Shown here one piece after another: positions 18,777-28,523 of a DNA stretch of 64,000 bases. The stretch lies in assembly GCF_014779595.1 (NCBI RefSeq), contig NZ_JACXZT010000010.1, positions 310,001 to 374,000 of the forward strand, read 5' to 3'. The notes beneath the pieces were generated by a model, which did no database searches, was not told where the DNA came from, and was given only the letters and a program-made list of their open reading frames with translations. Source of the stretch: Halomonas sp. ML-15. GTDB taxonomy: Bacteria > Pseudomonadota > Gammaproteobacteria > Pseudomonadales > Halomonadaceae. Numbering within the stretch: the first letter of the stretch is position 1; the number at the start of each line of letters is the position of its first letter. A program made the position numbers and the translations under genes.

Positions 18777-19503
18777 GGCGCTGTTCAGCGCCCTCGACGT
18801 GGCACCGCTGGTATGGGTGGGCTGCGGCCTGACGCTAATGGTGGGGGCCTTCGTGCAGCGCGCCACCGGCTTTGGCCTGGCAGTGGTGGGTGCACCGCTG
18901 CTGCTGATGCTCGAGCCGCGGCTGGTGCCGGTGATCCTGGTGCTGTTCGGTTTTACGGTATCGCTGATGATGATCGGCAAGTATCGCCACGAGGTGCGGG
19001 TGACCTTTATCGGCACCGCCCTGGTGGGGCGGGTGCCGGGCACCGTATTCGGCATCTGGCTGCTGCTGGCGGCACCCCTGGCGCTGCTCGAGAACGCCAT
19101 TGCCCTGATCGTGCTGAGTGCGGTGGCGGTCAGCCTGCTCAAGGTCAGCGTGCCGGTCAATCGCGTCAGCCTGTTCGTGGCCGGGGTACTGTCGGGAATC
19201 TTCGGCACTATCTCGGCAATCGGCGGCCCGCCCATCGCCATGCTGATGCATCGCCTGCCGCCGGACAGCGCACGCGGCAATCTCGCCGCCTACTTTATCT
19301 GCAGTTCGCTGATGACGCTGCTGGCCCTGGTGCTGGCGGGCCAGGTCCGTGTCTGGCACCTGACCCTCGCCGTCACCCTGTTCCCCTGGCTGCTGGTCGG
19401 CAATGCCCTGGCCAACGCCTGCGCCCACCGCTTCGATCGCCGCGCCTTGACCTGGTCGTCAATGGCGCTCTCCACCCTGGCCGCACTTGGCCTGCTGTTG
19501 TAG
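18769..19503 (+). CDS. TSUP family sulfite/anion exporter (TauE/SafE)
   Basis: A 244-residue membrane protein with about eight hydrophobic helices in two repeats, matching TauE/SafE (TSUP) carriers. The repeat signature is visible twice: GAFVQRATGFGLAVVGAPLL near the start and SGIFGTISAIGGPPIAM in the middle. Substrates of the family are small organosulfur or sulfite-type anions; the substrate here is unknown. Its ATG lies within the last codons of the Bcr/CflA gene. Confidence 0.85.
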   Translation: MPEALFSALDVAPLVWVGCGLTLMVGAFVQRATGFGLAVVGAPLLLMLEPRLVPVILVLFGFTVSLMMIGKYRHEVRVTFIGTALVGRVPGTVFGIWLLLAAPLALLENAIALIVLSAVAVSLLKVSVPVNRVSLFVAGVLSGIFGTISAIGGPPIAMLMHRLPPDSARGNLAAYFICSSLMTLLALVLAGQVRVWHLTLAVTLFPWLLVGNALANACAHRFDRRALTWSSMALSTLAALGLLL

Positions 19504-19507
19504 GACA

Positions 19508-19525
19508 CTGTCACAAAAGCTTCAT
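19508..19525 (+). promoter_or_regulatory. Pho box, distal, upstream of pstS
   Basis: CTGTCAC-AAAA-GCTTCAT has the 7-4-7 layout of PhoB sites (consensus CTGTCAT repeats spaced by 4 nt). The second half is weaker. It sits 43 bp, about four helical turns, upstream of the proximal Pho box. Confidence 0.6.
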
Positions 19526-19550
19526 TGAAAAATTCGCTGTCTCGCCGCTG

Positions 19551-19584
19551 CTGTCACGTGAGTGTCATGGGCGATTTCTATAGT
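19551..19584 (+). promoter_or_regulatory. Pho box and -10 of the pstS promoter
   Basis: CTGTCAC-GTGA-GTGTCAT (19551-19568) is a good PhoB site, and TATAGT (19579-19584) begins 11 nt after it. That is the arrangement in PhoB-activated promoters, where the Pho box replaces the -35. The pstS ATG follows about 80 nt downstream. Confidence 0.8.
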
Positions 19585-19663
19585 GCGTTGGCACATCGGT
19601 CATGCAGAGCATGGCTGGATAAGGCCACCGGGCCAAATACGCTGCGCATATCTGGAGATCAAC

Positions 19664-20617
19664 ATGAAACTCAAGGTTCTGGCTGCTGCCGTCATCGGCG
19701 CTTCATTCATCTCGACCCACGCCATGGCAGACGTCGATCCCGATCTGCCCGAGTACGAAACCGTCAGTGGTATCTCCGGGAACATGACCAGTATCGGCTC
19801 CGATACGCTGAACAACCTGATGACACTGTGGGCCGAGGAGTTCGCTAACTTCTACCCCAACGTCAATATCCAGATCCAGGGTGCTGGTTCCGGCACCGCG
19901 CCGACCGCGCTGACCGAGGGCACCGCCCAGTTCGGTCCGATGAGCCGCGAGATGCGCACCTCGGAAGTGCAGTCTTTCGAGGACCGCTTCGGCTATCCGC
20001 CGACCATGGTGCCGGTGGCCATCGACGCCCTGGCCATCTACGTCAACCAGGACAACCCCCTGGAGAGCATCACCCTGCCCCAGGTCGATGCGATCTTCTC
20101 TGAAACCCGCCGCTGCGGCTATGACGAAGACATCACCCGCTGGGGCCAGCTGGGCCTGGACGGCAGCTGGGAGAATCGCGACTTCACCCTCTACAGCCGT
20201 AACGCCGTCTCCGGCACCTACGGTTTCTTCGCCGAGAACGCCCTGTGTGGCGGCGACTTCAAGGACTCTATCAACGAGCAGCCGGGCTCCGCCTCGGTGG
20301 TGCAGGGCGTCAGCGAGTCGATCAACGGCATCGGCTACTCTGGCATCGGCTATATCACCTCCCAGGTGCGCGCCGTACCGGTGGCACGTGACGAGGGCGA
20401 AGAGGCCTACACCGTGGAGAACGAGAACTACCCGCTGGCGCGCTACTTGATGGTCTACGTCAACAAGCACCCCAACGAAGATCTGGATCCGCAGCAGGCC
20501 GAATTCCTGCGCATGATCCTCTCCCGCCAGGGCCAGGAAGTGACCGCTCGTGACGGCTACATTCCGCTGCCCGAAGCAGTGGCCAGCCGCGTGCGCGCTG
20601 AGCTCGGTATCGACTGA
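19664..20617 (+). CDS. pstS: phosphate ABC transporter, periplasmic binding protein
   Basis: A 317-residue periplasmic binding protein with a signal peptide cleaved after THAMA. Phosphate-site loops are visible: [29 protein letters not shown] and [11 protein letters not shown]. It delivers phosphate to PstCAB. The ATG at 19664 has GGAG at 6 nt; the frame opens earlier but without a signal sequence. PstS proteins also bind arsenate to varying degrees, which is relevant beside the arsenic genes at 25.8-42.4 kb. It is followed by a strong hairpin and then a separate Pho box before pstC. Confidence 0.95.
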   Translation: MKLKVLAAAVIGASFISTHAMADVDPDLPEYETVSGISGNMTSIGSDTLNNLMTLWAEEFANFYPNVNIQIQGAGSGTAPTALTEGTAQFGPMSREMRTSEVQSFEDRFGYPPTMVPVAIDALAIYVNQDNPLESITLPQVDAIFSETRRCGYDEDITRWGQLGLDGSWENRDFTLYSRNAVSGTYGFFAENALCGGDFKDSINEQPGSASVVQGVSESINGIGYSGIGYITSQVRAVPVARDEGEEAYTVENENYPLARYLMVYVNKHPNEDLDPQQAEFLRMILSRQGQEVTARDGYIPLPEAVASRVRAELGID

Positions 20618-20640
20618 TACTCCGATCATGATCGCTCTGA

Positions 20641-20664
20641 ACGGGGCGCCTTGCGGCGCCCCGT
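20641..20664 (+). terminator. hairpin between pstS and pstC
   Basis: A perfect 10-bp stem (ACGGGGCGCC / GGCGCCCCGT) with a TTGC loop is followed by TGTTATTT. It probably terminates or stabilises the pstS message, giving more PstS than membrane subunits. Confidence 0.75.
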
Positions 20665-20677
20665 TGTTATTTCCGGA

Positions 20678-20695
20678 CTGTCACATGACTGTCAT
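20678..20695 (+). promoter_or_regulatory. Pho box upstream of pstC
   Basis: CTGTCAC-ATGA-CTGTCAT is close to a perfect PhoB site, located between the pstS hairpin and the pstC ATG (20749). A possible -10, TACCCT, begins about 10 nt downstream. It indicates a second, separately controlled promoter for pstCAB. Confidence 0.85.
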
Positions 20696-20748
20696 GGACC
20701 CTGCTTACCCTCTGCGTATCCATCCATCCGACGGGATTTTTCTCCGCC

Positions 20749-23037
20749 ATGAATGACACCTCCCAACGCCCCCTGTCGGGTCAAGGCAGATCGCTGCTGC
20801 CCAGCCCCGAGCAGCGTGAGCGACTGCGGCGCAAGCGTGCTTTCAAGGACAGCTTTTCGCGCTACGGTATCGGTGCCGCCGGTATTGCCGTCGTGCTCGC
20901 CTTGGGGATGATCTTCGTCTACCTCTTCTCCGAGGTCATGCCGCTCTTCAAGTCGGCTCAGGTCACCACCCAGCAGACCTATAGCGTACCCGGAGTAGGG
21001 GGCGACGAGGCGCTCGAGCACCTGACCATCGACCGCCATGACACCCTGGGGGCGAGCTTTACCGACACGGGACGCATCACCTTCTTCGACCTGGACGGTG
21101 GTGACTTGCGGGCGTCGTTCGAGGTGCCCCGGCCGGAGGGTGCCAGCCGCTCGGCTTTCGCCACCGCTTTCGCCACCACGCGTGCCTTTGCCTACGGCTA
21201 CGACAACGGCGATATCAGCCTCGGGCAGGTGGAGTACGCCATCACCTATCCTGACAATCTGCGCCATATCGAGCCCGAGCTGGAGTTCCCTCTCGGTGAA
21301 GAGCCGCTGACCCTGGACGAAGAGGGGCGGGCCATCCAGGTACTGGGGCTGCAGGTCAGTGACCGCGGCATCTACGCGGCGGTCGAGCTCGACGATGGCA
21401 CCCTGATGGTGACCTCCTTCGATGTTCAGGAGAACATCATGACCGGCGCGGTGACCGTCGAGCAGACCACCGCCGAGCTGCCCGGCTTCGACGGTAGTGC
21501 CCGCCAGATCTTGATCGATAATCGCTTCCGGCATCTCTATGTCTCCGATGACGCCGGCTATATCCATCACTACGATATCGGCAACCTCGACGATCCCCAG
21601 TATCGCGGGGCCGTGCAGGTCACCGACAGCGGCTACGTGTCGGAGATGGTCCTTCTCAACGGCACCGTGTCGATCATCGCCGGCACCTCTGATGGCCAGG
21701 TCCGCCAGTATTTCCCGGTGCGCGACGCCCAGAACCAGCACGATCTGACGCATATCCGAGATTTTGCCCGCTATGAGGCGCCCATTACCCATATCGCAGC
21801 GGAGCATGCGCGGCGCGGTTTCCTGGTCGGCGATGAGCAGGGCAGTCTGGGCATACACCACGCCACGGCGGGCGCCGACGTCTTCGATGCGCGGATGACC
21901 GAAGGCCCGCTGGTGCGTATCGCCATCTCGCCGGTCAACTCCATGGCGTTGTTTGCCGACGAGAATAACCAGCTGCAGGTCGCCGAGGTCAGCAACCGGC
22001 ACCCCGGCATTTCGTTCTCGTCCCTGTGGCAGAGGGTCTGGTACGAGGGGAGCAGCCAGCCTCGCTATGTCTGGCAGTCCACCGCCGGAGGCGATGAGTA
22101 CGAGCCCAAGATGAGTCTGATGCCGCTGACCGTCGGCACCCTCAAGGCGGCCTTCTACGCCATGCTGTTCGCCACCCCGCTGGCGCTGATGGGGGCCGTC
22201 TATACCGCCTACTTCATGTCGCCCAGGCTGCGCGGCAAGGTCAAACCGACCATCGAGGTGATGGAGGCGCTGCCCACGGTGATCCTCGGCTTCCTCGCCG
22301 GCCTGTGGCTGGCACCCTTCGTCGAGAATCATTTGCCGGCGGTGTTCAGCATTCTGATCCTGATGCCTATCGCCATGTTGGTCTTCGCCTACCTCTGGAG
22401 TCGCCTGCCCGAGGGCCTGCGTACCGCGGTGCCCGACGGCTGGGAGGCGGTGATACTGATGCCGCTCATCGTGCTGGTGGGCTGGGCCTGTGTCACGGCA
22501 AGCCCGCATGTCGAGATCATGTTCTTCGACGGCAGCATGCGTCAGTGGCTGACCAATACCGGGTTCAACTACGACCAGCGCAACGCCTTGGTGGTGGGTA
22601 TTGCCATGGGCTTCGCGGTGATCCCGACGATCTTCTCGATTGCCGAGGATGCGGTGTTCAACGTGCCGCGCCATTTGACCCAGGGCTCGCTGGCGTTGGG
22701 CGCGACGCGCTGGCAGACCGTGGTCGGCGTGGTGCTGCCCACCGCCAGCATCGGCATGTTTTCGGCAGTAATGATGGGCTTCGGCCGTGCGGTGGGCGAG
22801 ACCATGATCGTACTGATGGCCACCGGCAACAGCCCGATCATGAACTTCAATATCTTCGAAGGCATGCGCACCCTGTCGGCCAATATCGCCGTCGAACTCA
22901 CCGAAACCGCGGTGGGGTCGAGCCACTTCCGAGTGCTGTTCCTCGCCGCTCTGGTACTGCTGGGTATGACCTTCGTGGTCAACACCCTGGCCGAGATCAT
23001 TCGTCAGCGCCTGCGCAAGCGCTACGGCAACCTCTGA
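20749..23037 (+). CDS. pstC: phosphate ABC transporter permease, large type
   Basis: A 762-residue inner-membrane permease. After an N-terminal helix (~45-67) comes a long extracytoplasmic insert (~70-450) with repeated short beta segments resembling a propeller (DNGDISLGQVEY, DDAGYIHHYDIGNLD, SDGQVRQYFPV). The ABC permease core with the coupling loop ([25 protein letters not shown]) is C-terminal. E. coli PstC is about 320 residues and lacks the insert; pseudomonads and Halomonas carry this enlarged form. It follows its own Pho box and is followed 15 nt later by pstA. Confidence 0.9.
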   Translation: MNDTSQRPLSGQGRSLLPSPEQRERLRRKRAFKDSFSRYGIGAAGIAVVLALGMIFVYLFSEVMPLFKSAQVTTQQTYSVPGVGGDEALEHLTIDRHDTLGASFTDTGRITFFDLDGGDLRASFEVPRPEGASRSAFATAFATTRAFAYGYDNGDISLGQVEYAITYPDNLRHIEPELEFPLGEEPLTLDEEGRAIQVLGLQVSDRGIYAAVELDDGTLMVTSFDVQENIMTGAVTVEQTTAELPGFDGSARQILIDNRFRHLYVSDDAGYIHHYDIGNLDDPQYRGAVQVTDSGYVSEMVLLNGTVSIIAGTSDGQVRQYFPVRDAQNQHDLTHIRDFARYEAPITHIAAEHARRGFLVGDEQGSLGIHHATAGADVFDARMTEGPLVRIAISPVNSMALFADENNQLQVAEVSNRHPGISFSSLWQRVWYEGSSQPRYVWQSTAGGDEYEPKMSLMPLTVGTLKAAFYAMLFATPLALMGAVYTAYFMSPRLRGKVKPTIEVMEALPTVILGFLAGLWLAPFVENHLPAVFSILILMPIAMLVFAYLWSRLPEGLRTAVPDGWEAVILMPLIVLVGWACVTASPHVEIMFFDGSMRQWLTNTGFNYDQRNALVVGIAMGFAVIPTIFSIAEDAVFNVPRHLTQGSLALGATRWQTVVGVVLPTASIGMFSAVMMGFGRAVGETMIVLMATGNSPIMNFNIFEGMRTLSANIAVELTETAVGSSHFRVLFLAALVLLGMTFVVNTLAEIIRQRLRKRYGNL

Positions 23038-23052
23038 TTCCGGGAGACTTAG

Positions 23053-24729
23053 ATGAAACTTTGGTGGAAAAGCGGTGCACCCTGGATCTGGTTGAATGCC
23101 GGTGCGGTGGCGGTCTCCATTATCATGGTGCTGGGGCTGATCGGCCTGATCGCCGTGCGTGGCCTCAGCCACTTTTATCCTACCGAGATCGTCGAGTTTC
23201 AGGTCGGTGACCCGGAGCTGGGCCTCGGCCAGATGGTGATGGGCGAGCACGTGCGTGCCGAAACCATACCGGTGCCTGTAGCGCGGGATGCCGGTATCAA
23301 CGTGCCGCCGGAGCTGGGCGAAGACGAGCTGGTGACGCGCCACCTGATCAAGCAGGGCAACCGCGACGTCACCGGCAATGACTTCGCCTGGTACGCCGAA
23401 CTGCAGATGTCGGAGTGGCTCGCGCCCCGGGATGCCATGCGCCTCGAGCGTCGCGAATGGGGTGACTTCTATGGCTACGCCGTACGCGTGTTGGAAGATG
23501 ACGAGGTGGTGGCCGAGGGCGAGGGGCTGTGGGACGAGCTGCAGTCGCGGGTCGAGCGTGCCAATACGCTGTTCAGAGAACTTCGTCAGATCGAGCGTAA
23601 CGATGTCGGGGTGATCAGCGCGGAAATGGAAGAGCTGCGCATACGCGAGCGGGCCCTGCAGCGTGATCCCAACGTCGAACCCGACCAGCTTCAAACTCAA
23701 TTGGATCAGATTCAGGAGCGGCAGGGCGTTCTCCAGGAGGCGTTCCAGGCCCTGAGCGCCGAGATCGATATCCTGCGCAGCGAGCTGCATCGCGACACCC
23801 TGGTGGCAACGGTGGTGGGCGGTGAGGAAGTGCAGATTCGCATCGGTGATATCGTGCGCGCGGTGCAGCCTAACAACCTGTCGCTGACCGCCAAGGTGGT
23901 GGAGTACCTGCAGCAGTTCTGGGCTTTTGTCAGCGGCGAACCGCGAGAAGCCAATACCGCCGGCGGCATCTTCCCGGCCATCTTCGGCACCGTGACCATG
24001 GTGCTCCTGATGTCGATGATCGTTAGCCCGTTCGGCGTGCTGGCGGCCATCTATCTGCGCGAATACGCCAAGCAGGGGCCGCTGCTCAAGCTGATCCGGA
24101 TTTCGGTCTACAACCTCGCCGGGGTGCCCTCCATCGTCTACGGGGTGTTCGGCCTGGGCTTCTTTATCTACACCCTGGGTGGTTCCATCGACCAGCTGTT
24201 CTATTCCGAGCGGCTGCCGTCGCCCACCTTCGGCTCACCGGCGCTGATCTGGGCCTCGCTGACCCTGGCGCTGCTGACCCTGCCGGTGGTGATCGTCTCT
24301 ACCGAAGAGGGGTTGGCGCGGATTCCCTCCTCGGTGCGCCAGGGCAGTCTGGCACTGGGGGCGACCAAGTCCGAGACGCTGTGGAAGGTGGTGGTGCCGC
24401 TGGCCACCCCGGCGATGATGACCGGCATGATCCTGGCGATTGCCCGGGCGGCGGGGGAGGTGGCGCCGCTGATGCTGGTGGGGGTGGTCAAGTTGGCGCC
24501 GACGCTGCCGGTAGATGGCACCTTCCCGTTCGTGCACCTGGACCGCCAGATCATGCACCTCGGCTTCCATATCTACGATGTCGGCTTTCAGAGCCCCAAC
24601 GTCGAGGCTGCACGGCCGCTGGTATACGCCACGGCGCTGGTGCTGGTGATCCTGATCATCGTCCTCAACCTGACCGCCATCAGCATCCGCAACCGGCTGC
24701 GTGAGCGCTACCGCGCCGCCACTGACTGA
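23053..24729 (+). CDS. pstA: phosphate ABC transporter permease, large type
   Basis: A 558-residue inner-membrane partner of PstC. One N-terminal helix (~10-35) is followed by an extracytoplasmic insert (~40-290) that includes a coiled-coil stretch rich in Glu/Gln/Arg (about residues 165-255), then the permease core with the [25 protein letters not shown] coupling loop and [16 protein letters not shown]. The ordinary PstA is about 300 residues. The stop codon shares bases with an upstream in-frame ATG of pstB. Confidence 0.9.
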   Translation: MKLWWKSGAPWIWLNAGAVAVSIIMVLGLIGLIAVRGLSHFYPTEIVEFQVGDPELGLGQMVMGEHVRAETIPVPVARDAGINVPPELGEDELVTRHLIKQGNRDVTGNDFAWYAELQMSEWLAPRDAMRLERREWGDFYGYAVRVLEDDEVVAEGEGLWDELQSRVERANTLFRELRQIERNDVGVISAEMEELRIRERALQRDPNVEPDQLQTQLDQIQERQGVLQEAFQALSAEIDILRSELHRDTLVATVVGGEEVQIRIGDIVRAVQPNNLSLTAKVVEYLQQFWAFVSGEPREANTAGGIFPAIFGTVTMVLLMSMIVSPFGVLAAIYLREYAKQGPLLKLIRISVYNLAGVPSIVYGVFGLGFFIYTLGGSIDQLFYSERLPSPTFGSPALIWASLTLALLTLPVVIVSTEEGLARIPSSVRQGSLALGATKSETLWKVVVPLATPAMMTGMILAIARAAGEVAPLMLVGVVKLAPTLPVDGTFPFVHLDRQIMHLGFHIYDVGFQSPNVEAARPLVYATALVLVILIIVLNLTAISIRNRLRERYRAATD

Positions 24730-24788
24730 TGCCCACCGACTGCACGGCGGCAGCTCAGGCCGCCGCCACAACATCCAAGAGGCGAGAA

Positions 24789-25604
<816 letters not shown>

Positions 25605-25614
25605 GAGGTAAGTG

Positions 25615-25732
25615 AGGAACGCCGGGGACAGGTCGAAGAGGAGGTTCTACGCCAGGGATGGCGTAGGTAGCGCCCAGGGAAGGGTTTACAGCGCCTCCTC
25701 GCAGGCCTGTCGACGGATCAGTTCCGAGCGAT
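25615..25732 (+). repeat. dispersed intergenic repeat, short copy
   Basis: GAACGCCGGGGACAGG at the left end and GGATCAGTTCCGAGCG at the right match the inverted copy at 8434-8631. A central palindrome, TACGCC..GGCGTA, replaces the longer interior of that copy. It fills most of the gap between pstB and the arsenic genes. A truncated left end occurs again at 28136-28165. Confidence 0.85.
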
Positions 25733-25772
25733 GCTGCTTATCTGCGATAGCCATGCGCGGTTTTTTTAGGCC

Positions 25773-25804
25773 GCTACACATATGGTATTTTATATATATG
25801 GAGG
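25773..25804 (+). promoter_or_regulatory. candidate ArsR-type operator/promoter before the GAPDH gene
   Basis: An abrupt AT-rich island in GC-rich DNA: CTACACATATGGTATTTTAT followed by ATATATGGAGG. The half ACACATATGG is shared with the sequence upstream of arxB2 (37743-37756 region, minus strand), and ATATAT cores also lie before ACR3. ArsR/SmtB repressors typically bind such imperfect AT-rich dyads. The end of the island, GGAGG, is a ribosome site for the short leader frame that follows. Confidence 0.45.
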
Positions 25805-25809
25805 TAGCG

Positions 25810-25842
25810 ATGTTGTCACTATTGGTGGAGAAAAGAGCATGA
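25810..25842 (+). CDS. putative 10-residue leader peptide
   Basis: ATG at 25810 has GGAGG with 5-nt spacing, the best ribosome site in this region, and encodes [10 protein letters not shown] before a TGA at 25840-25842. The stop overlaps the GAPDH start in the classic ATGA arrangement. This could be a leader coupling translation into the GAPDH gene. It has no stall-prone residue run, so simple coupling is more likely than attenuation. It may also be chance. Confidence 0.4.
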   Translation: MLSLLVEKRA

Positions 25843-26870
25843 GCGTAAACATCGGCATCAACGGCTTCGGGCGTATCGGCCGCCTGGCCCTGCGCAGCCT
25901 TTGGGCGCACGTCGAGTCCGGACAGGTCGAGATCAAGCGTATCAACGACCCGGGTGGCGACGCCGCTACCTTCGCCCATCTGCTCGAGTTCGACTCGGTC
26001 CACGGCCACTGGTCGCCGGGGCAGGGCATCGTCGCGCAGCAGGACGCCATCGTCATCGACGGCCGGCGCATCGCCTTTAGCGCCCATCGCGAGCTCAGCG
26101 ACAGCGACTGGTCGGCCTGCCAGGTGGCCATCGAGTGTTCCGGCAAGATGAAGACGCAAGAGAAACTCAACGCCTATCTCGAGCAGGGCGTCGAGCGGGT
26201 GGTGGTCAGCGCGCCGGTCAAGGAGGCGGGCGTGCTCAACCTGGTGGTGGGCGTCAACGACAACCTGTATGACCCGGACCAGCACCGCATCGTCACTGCG
26301 GCCAGCTGCACCACCAACTGCCTGGCGCCGGTGGTCAAGGTGATCCACGAGACCTACGGCATTCGCCACGGCTCGATGACCACGGTGCACGACATCACCA
26401 ATACCCAGACCATTCTCGATGCCCCCCACAAGGATCTTCGCCGGGCGCGGGCCTGCGGCATGAGCCTTATTCCCACCACCACCGGTTCGGCCAAGGCGAT
26501 CACCGCGATCTTCCCGGAGCTCGAGGGCAAGCTCAACGGCCACGCGATACGCGTTCCGCTGGCCAACGCTTCGCTTACCGACATGGTGTTCGAACTCGAG
26601 CGCGAGGTCACGGTGGAGGAGGTCAACGCCGCCTTGAAGGTCGCCGCCGACGGTCCGCTGGCCGGCATCCTCGGCTATGAGGAGCGTCCGCTGGTCTCCA
26701 TCGACTACCGCACCGACCCGCGCAGCTCGATCATCGATGCGCTCTCGACCATGGTCGTCAACGGCACCCAGCTCAAGCTCTACGCCTGGTATGACAACGA
26801 GTGGGGCTACGCCAACCGCACCGCCGAGCTGGCCCTGAAGATGGGCGGCGTGCAGGTGGCTCGTGGCTGA
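25839..26870 (+). CDS. ArsJ-associated glyceraldehyde-3-phosphate dehydrogenase
   Basis: A 343-residue GAPDH with NAD fold [14 protein letters not shown], catalytic Cys157 in [11 protein letters not shown] and partner His184 in [10 protein letters not shown]. The C-terminal [10 protein letters not shown] is conserved. Overlap with arsJ marks it as the arsenic-resistance GAPDH rather than the glycolytic one: it uses arsenate in place of phosphate and makes 1-arseno-3-phosphoglycerate, which ArsJ exports and which then decays to arsenate and 3-phosphoglycerate. The start at 25839 has GGAG 8 nt upstream. Biochemical role is from the known GAPDH/ArsJ pathway, not from this sequence alone. Confidence 0.92.
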   Translation: MSVNIGINGFGRIGRLALRSLWAHVESGQVEIKRINDPGGDAATFAHLLEFDSVHGHWSPGQGIVAQQDAIVIDGRRIAFSAHRELSDSDWSACQVAIECSGKMKTQEKLNAYLEQGVERVVVSAPVKEAGVLNLVVGVNDNLYDPDQHRIVTAASCTTNCLAPVVKVIHETYGIRHGSMTTVHDITNTQTILDAPHKDLRRARACGMSLIPTTTGSAKAITAIFPELEGKLNGHAIRVPLANASLTDMVFELEREVTVEEVNAALKVAADGPLAGILGYEERPLVSIDYRTDPRSSIIDALSTMVVNGTQLKLYAWYDNEWGYANRTAELALKMGGVQVARG

Positions 26871-28107
26871 GGCGATGTCGCTGCTGGCGCGGGTCAAGCA
26901 GCTGCCCTTCGAGGTGCGCCAGTACCTGCTGATCACCGGCAACTACTGGGCCTTCACCCTCACCGACGGCGCGCTGCGCATGCTGGTGGTGCTCTACTTC
27001 AGCCAGCTGGGCTACTCACCGCTGGAAGTGGCCATGCTGTTCCTGTTCTACGAAGCGTTCGGCGTGGTCACCAACCTGGTGGGCGGCTGGCTCGGCGCGC
27101 GGCTGGGACTCAACCGCACCATGAATGTCGGCCTCGGCCTGCAAATCGTCGCCCTGGCGATGCTGCTGGTACCCGTCGGCATGCTGACCGTGGTGTGGGT
27201 GATGGCCGCCCAGGCGCTGTCGGGGATCGCCAAGGACCTCAACAAGATGAGTGCCAAGAGCGCGGTCAAGGTGCTGGTGCCCAAGGAGAGTGCCAGCGCC
27301 GGCAGCGCGCTCTTCCGCTGGGTGGCGCTGCTCACTGGCTCCAAGAACGCCCTCAAGGGGCTGGGCTTCTTTATCGGCGGGCTACTGCTTACGCTGATCG
27401 GCTTCCAGGGTGCTGTGCTGACCATGGCGCTGATGCTCAGCGGCGTGCTGGGGCTGTCGCTATGGCGGCTGCGCGCCGACCTGGGGCGTCAGAAGGTCAA
27501 GCCCAAGTTCTCCGAAGTGTTCTCCAAGTCGCGGGCGGTCAACGTGCTGTCGGCGGCGCGACTCTGCCTGTTTGCCTCCCGCGATGTGTGGTTCGTGGTG
27601 GCGCTGCCGGTATTTCTGTATGAGCAGCACGGCTGGAGCCAGTGGACCGTGGGCGGCCTGCTGGCGCTGTGGGTGATCGGCTACGGTGGCGTGCAGACCC
27701 AGGCGCCCAAGCTGACTCGGCTGATGAGCGGCGAGGCGCGGGTGATCACCGCCGGCTGGGCCGCGGCCCTGGCACTCCTCGGTGTGGCGCTGGCGCTGCT
27801 GCCGCTGACCGCGGTGGGCTGGCTGGTGGCGGGATTGCTGGCCTTCGGGGTGCTGTTTGCGATCAACTCCAGCTGGCACAGCTATCTAATCGTGCACTAC
27901 GCCCGCGCCGACGGCGTATCGATGGACGTCGGCTTCTACTATATGGCCAACGCCATGGGGCGGTTGATCGGCACGCTGCTCTCCGGTTGGCTCTATATGG
28001 CCCACGGCCTCAGCGCCTGCCTGTGGGTGGCGGCGGGGCTGGTCGCCGCCAGCGCGCTAATGGCATGGGCGCTGCCGCGCCAGGCTGATACCGCGGTCGC
28101 TGATTAG
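26863..28107 (+). CDS. arsJ: ArsJ organoarsenical efflux transporter
   Basis: A 414-residue, twelve-helix MFS protein. The N-terminus ([31 protein letters not shown]) is typical of ArsJ, as are [16 protein letters not shown] and FLYEQHGWS. It exports 1-arseno-3-phosphoglycerate made by the preceding GAPDH. The gene overlaps the GAPDH stop by 8 nt if it begins at GTG 26863 (AGGTGG just upstream); ATG 26875 is the alternative. The GAPDH/arsJ pair confers arsenate resistance without arsenate reduction. Confidence 0.92.
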   Translation: MAEAMSLLARVKQLPFEVRQYLLITGNYWAFTLTDGALRMLVVLYFSQLGYSPLEVAMLFLFYEAFGVVTNLVGGWLGARLGLNRTMNVGLGLQIVALAMLLVPVGMLTVVWVMAAQALSGIAKDLNKMSAKSAVKVLVPKESASAGSALFRWVALLTGSKNALKGLGFFIGGLLLTLIGFQGAVLTMALMLSGVLGLSLWRLRADLGRQKVKPKFSEVFSKSRAVNVLSAARLCLFASRDVWFVVALPVFLYEQHGWSQWTVGGLLALWVIGYGGVQTQAPKLTRLMSGEARVITAGWAAALALLGVALALLPLTAVGWLVAGLLAFGVLFAINSSWHSYLIVHYARADGVSMDVGFYYMANAMGRLIGTLLSGWLYMAHGLSACLWVAAGLVAASALMAWALPRQADTAVAD

Positions 28108-28135
28108 GCTAGGGTTACCGCCATTGCCCCTGGGC

Positions 28136-28165
28136 GAAGAACGCCGGGGACAGGTCAAAGAGGAG
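28136..28165 (+). repeat. truncated repeat remnant carrying the arsR ribosome site
   Basis: GAAGAACGCCGGGGACAGGT plus CAAAGAGGAG matches the left ~30 bp of the repeat at 25615 (one base different). It stops abruptly at GAGGAG, and the arsR GTG start is 10 nt further on. The Shine-Dalgarno of arsR therefore seems to come from the repeat. Confidence 0.75.
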
Positions 28166-28175
28166 AGAAGACACC

Positions 28176-28520
28176 GTGCAACCGCTACGCCTGTTCAAAT
28201 GCCTGGCCGACGACACCCGCCTGATGCTGATGCTGCTGATCCAGCAGCAGGGTGAGCTGTGCGTCTGCGAAATGACCCATATCCTCGAGGAGTCGCAGCC
28301 CAAGGTATCGCGACACCTGGCGCAGCTGAGGGGCTGCGGCCTGCTGGTCGACCAGCGCGACGGCCAGTGGGTCTACTATCGCCTGGCCCCTGATCTGCCC
28401 GAGTGGGCGCTGCAGGTACTGAGTGCCGCCGCGGCGGGGGATGGCCAGCGGCTCGAGCGACTGGCAGCGCGGCTCGCCGCAATGGGCAACCGTCCGGAGC
28501 GGCGTGCGGCGCTGTGTTGA
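28176..28520 (+). CDS. arsR: ArsR/SmtB arsenic-responsive repressor (first copy)
   Basis: A 114-residue winged-helix repressor. The arsenite site motif ELCVCEMT gives Cys29 and Cys31; the third Cys of E. coli ArsR (ELCVCDLC) is Thr. The recognition helix ESQPKVSRHLAQLR is canonical. GTG start at 28176 with GAGGAG upstream. It ends in RPERRAALC, with a terminal Cys shared with the second ArsR at 30294. It follows arsJ by 68 nt and is convergent with the permease gene, separated by only 3 nt. Confidence 0.93.
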   Translation: MQPLRLFKCLADDTRLMLMLLIQQQGELCVCEMTHILEESQPKVSRHLAQLRGCGLLVDQRDGQWVYYRLAPDLPEWALQVLSAAAAGDGQRLERLAARLAAMGNRPERRAALC

Positions 28521-28523
28521 GTG

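Noticed and set aside
20692-23790. Open frame of over 1000 codons antisense to pstC and pstA
   Set aside because: High-GC antisense frame; the sense strand encodes recognised permeases with all motifs, and the antisense product is low-complexity His/Gln/Arg sequence.
25735-25770. Intrinsic terminator at the T-run (GCGCGGTTTTTTTAGG)
   Set aside because: There is a T-run but no convincing GC stem directly before it.
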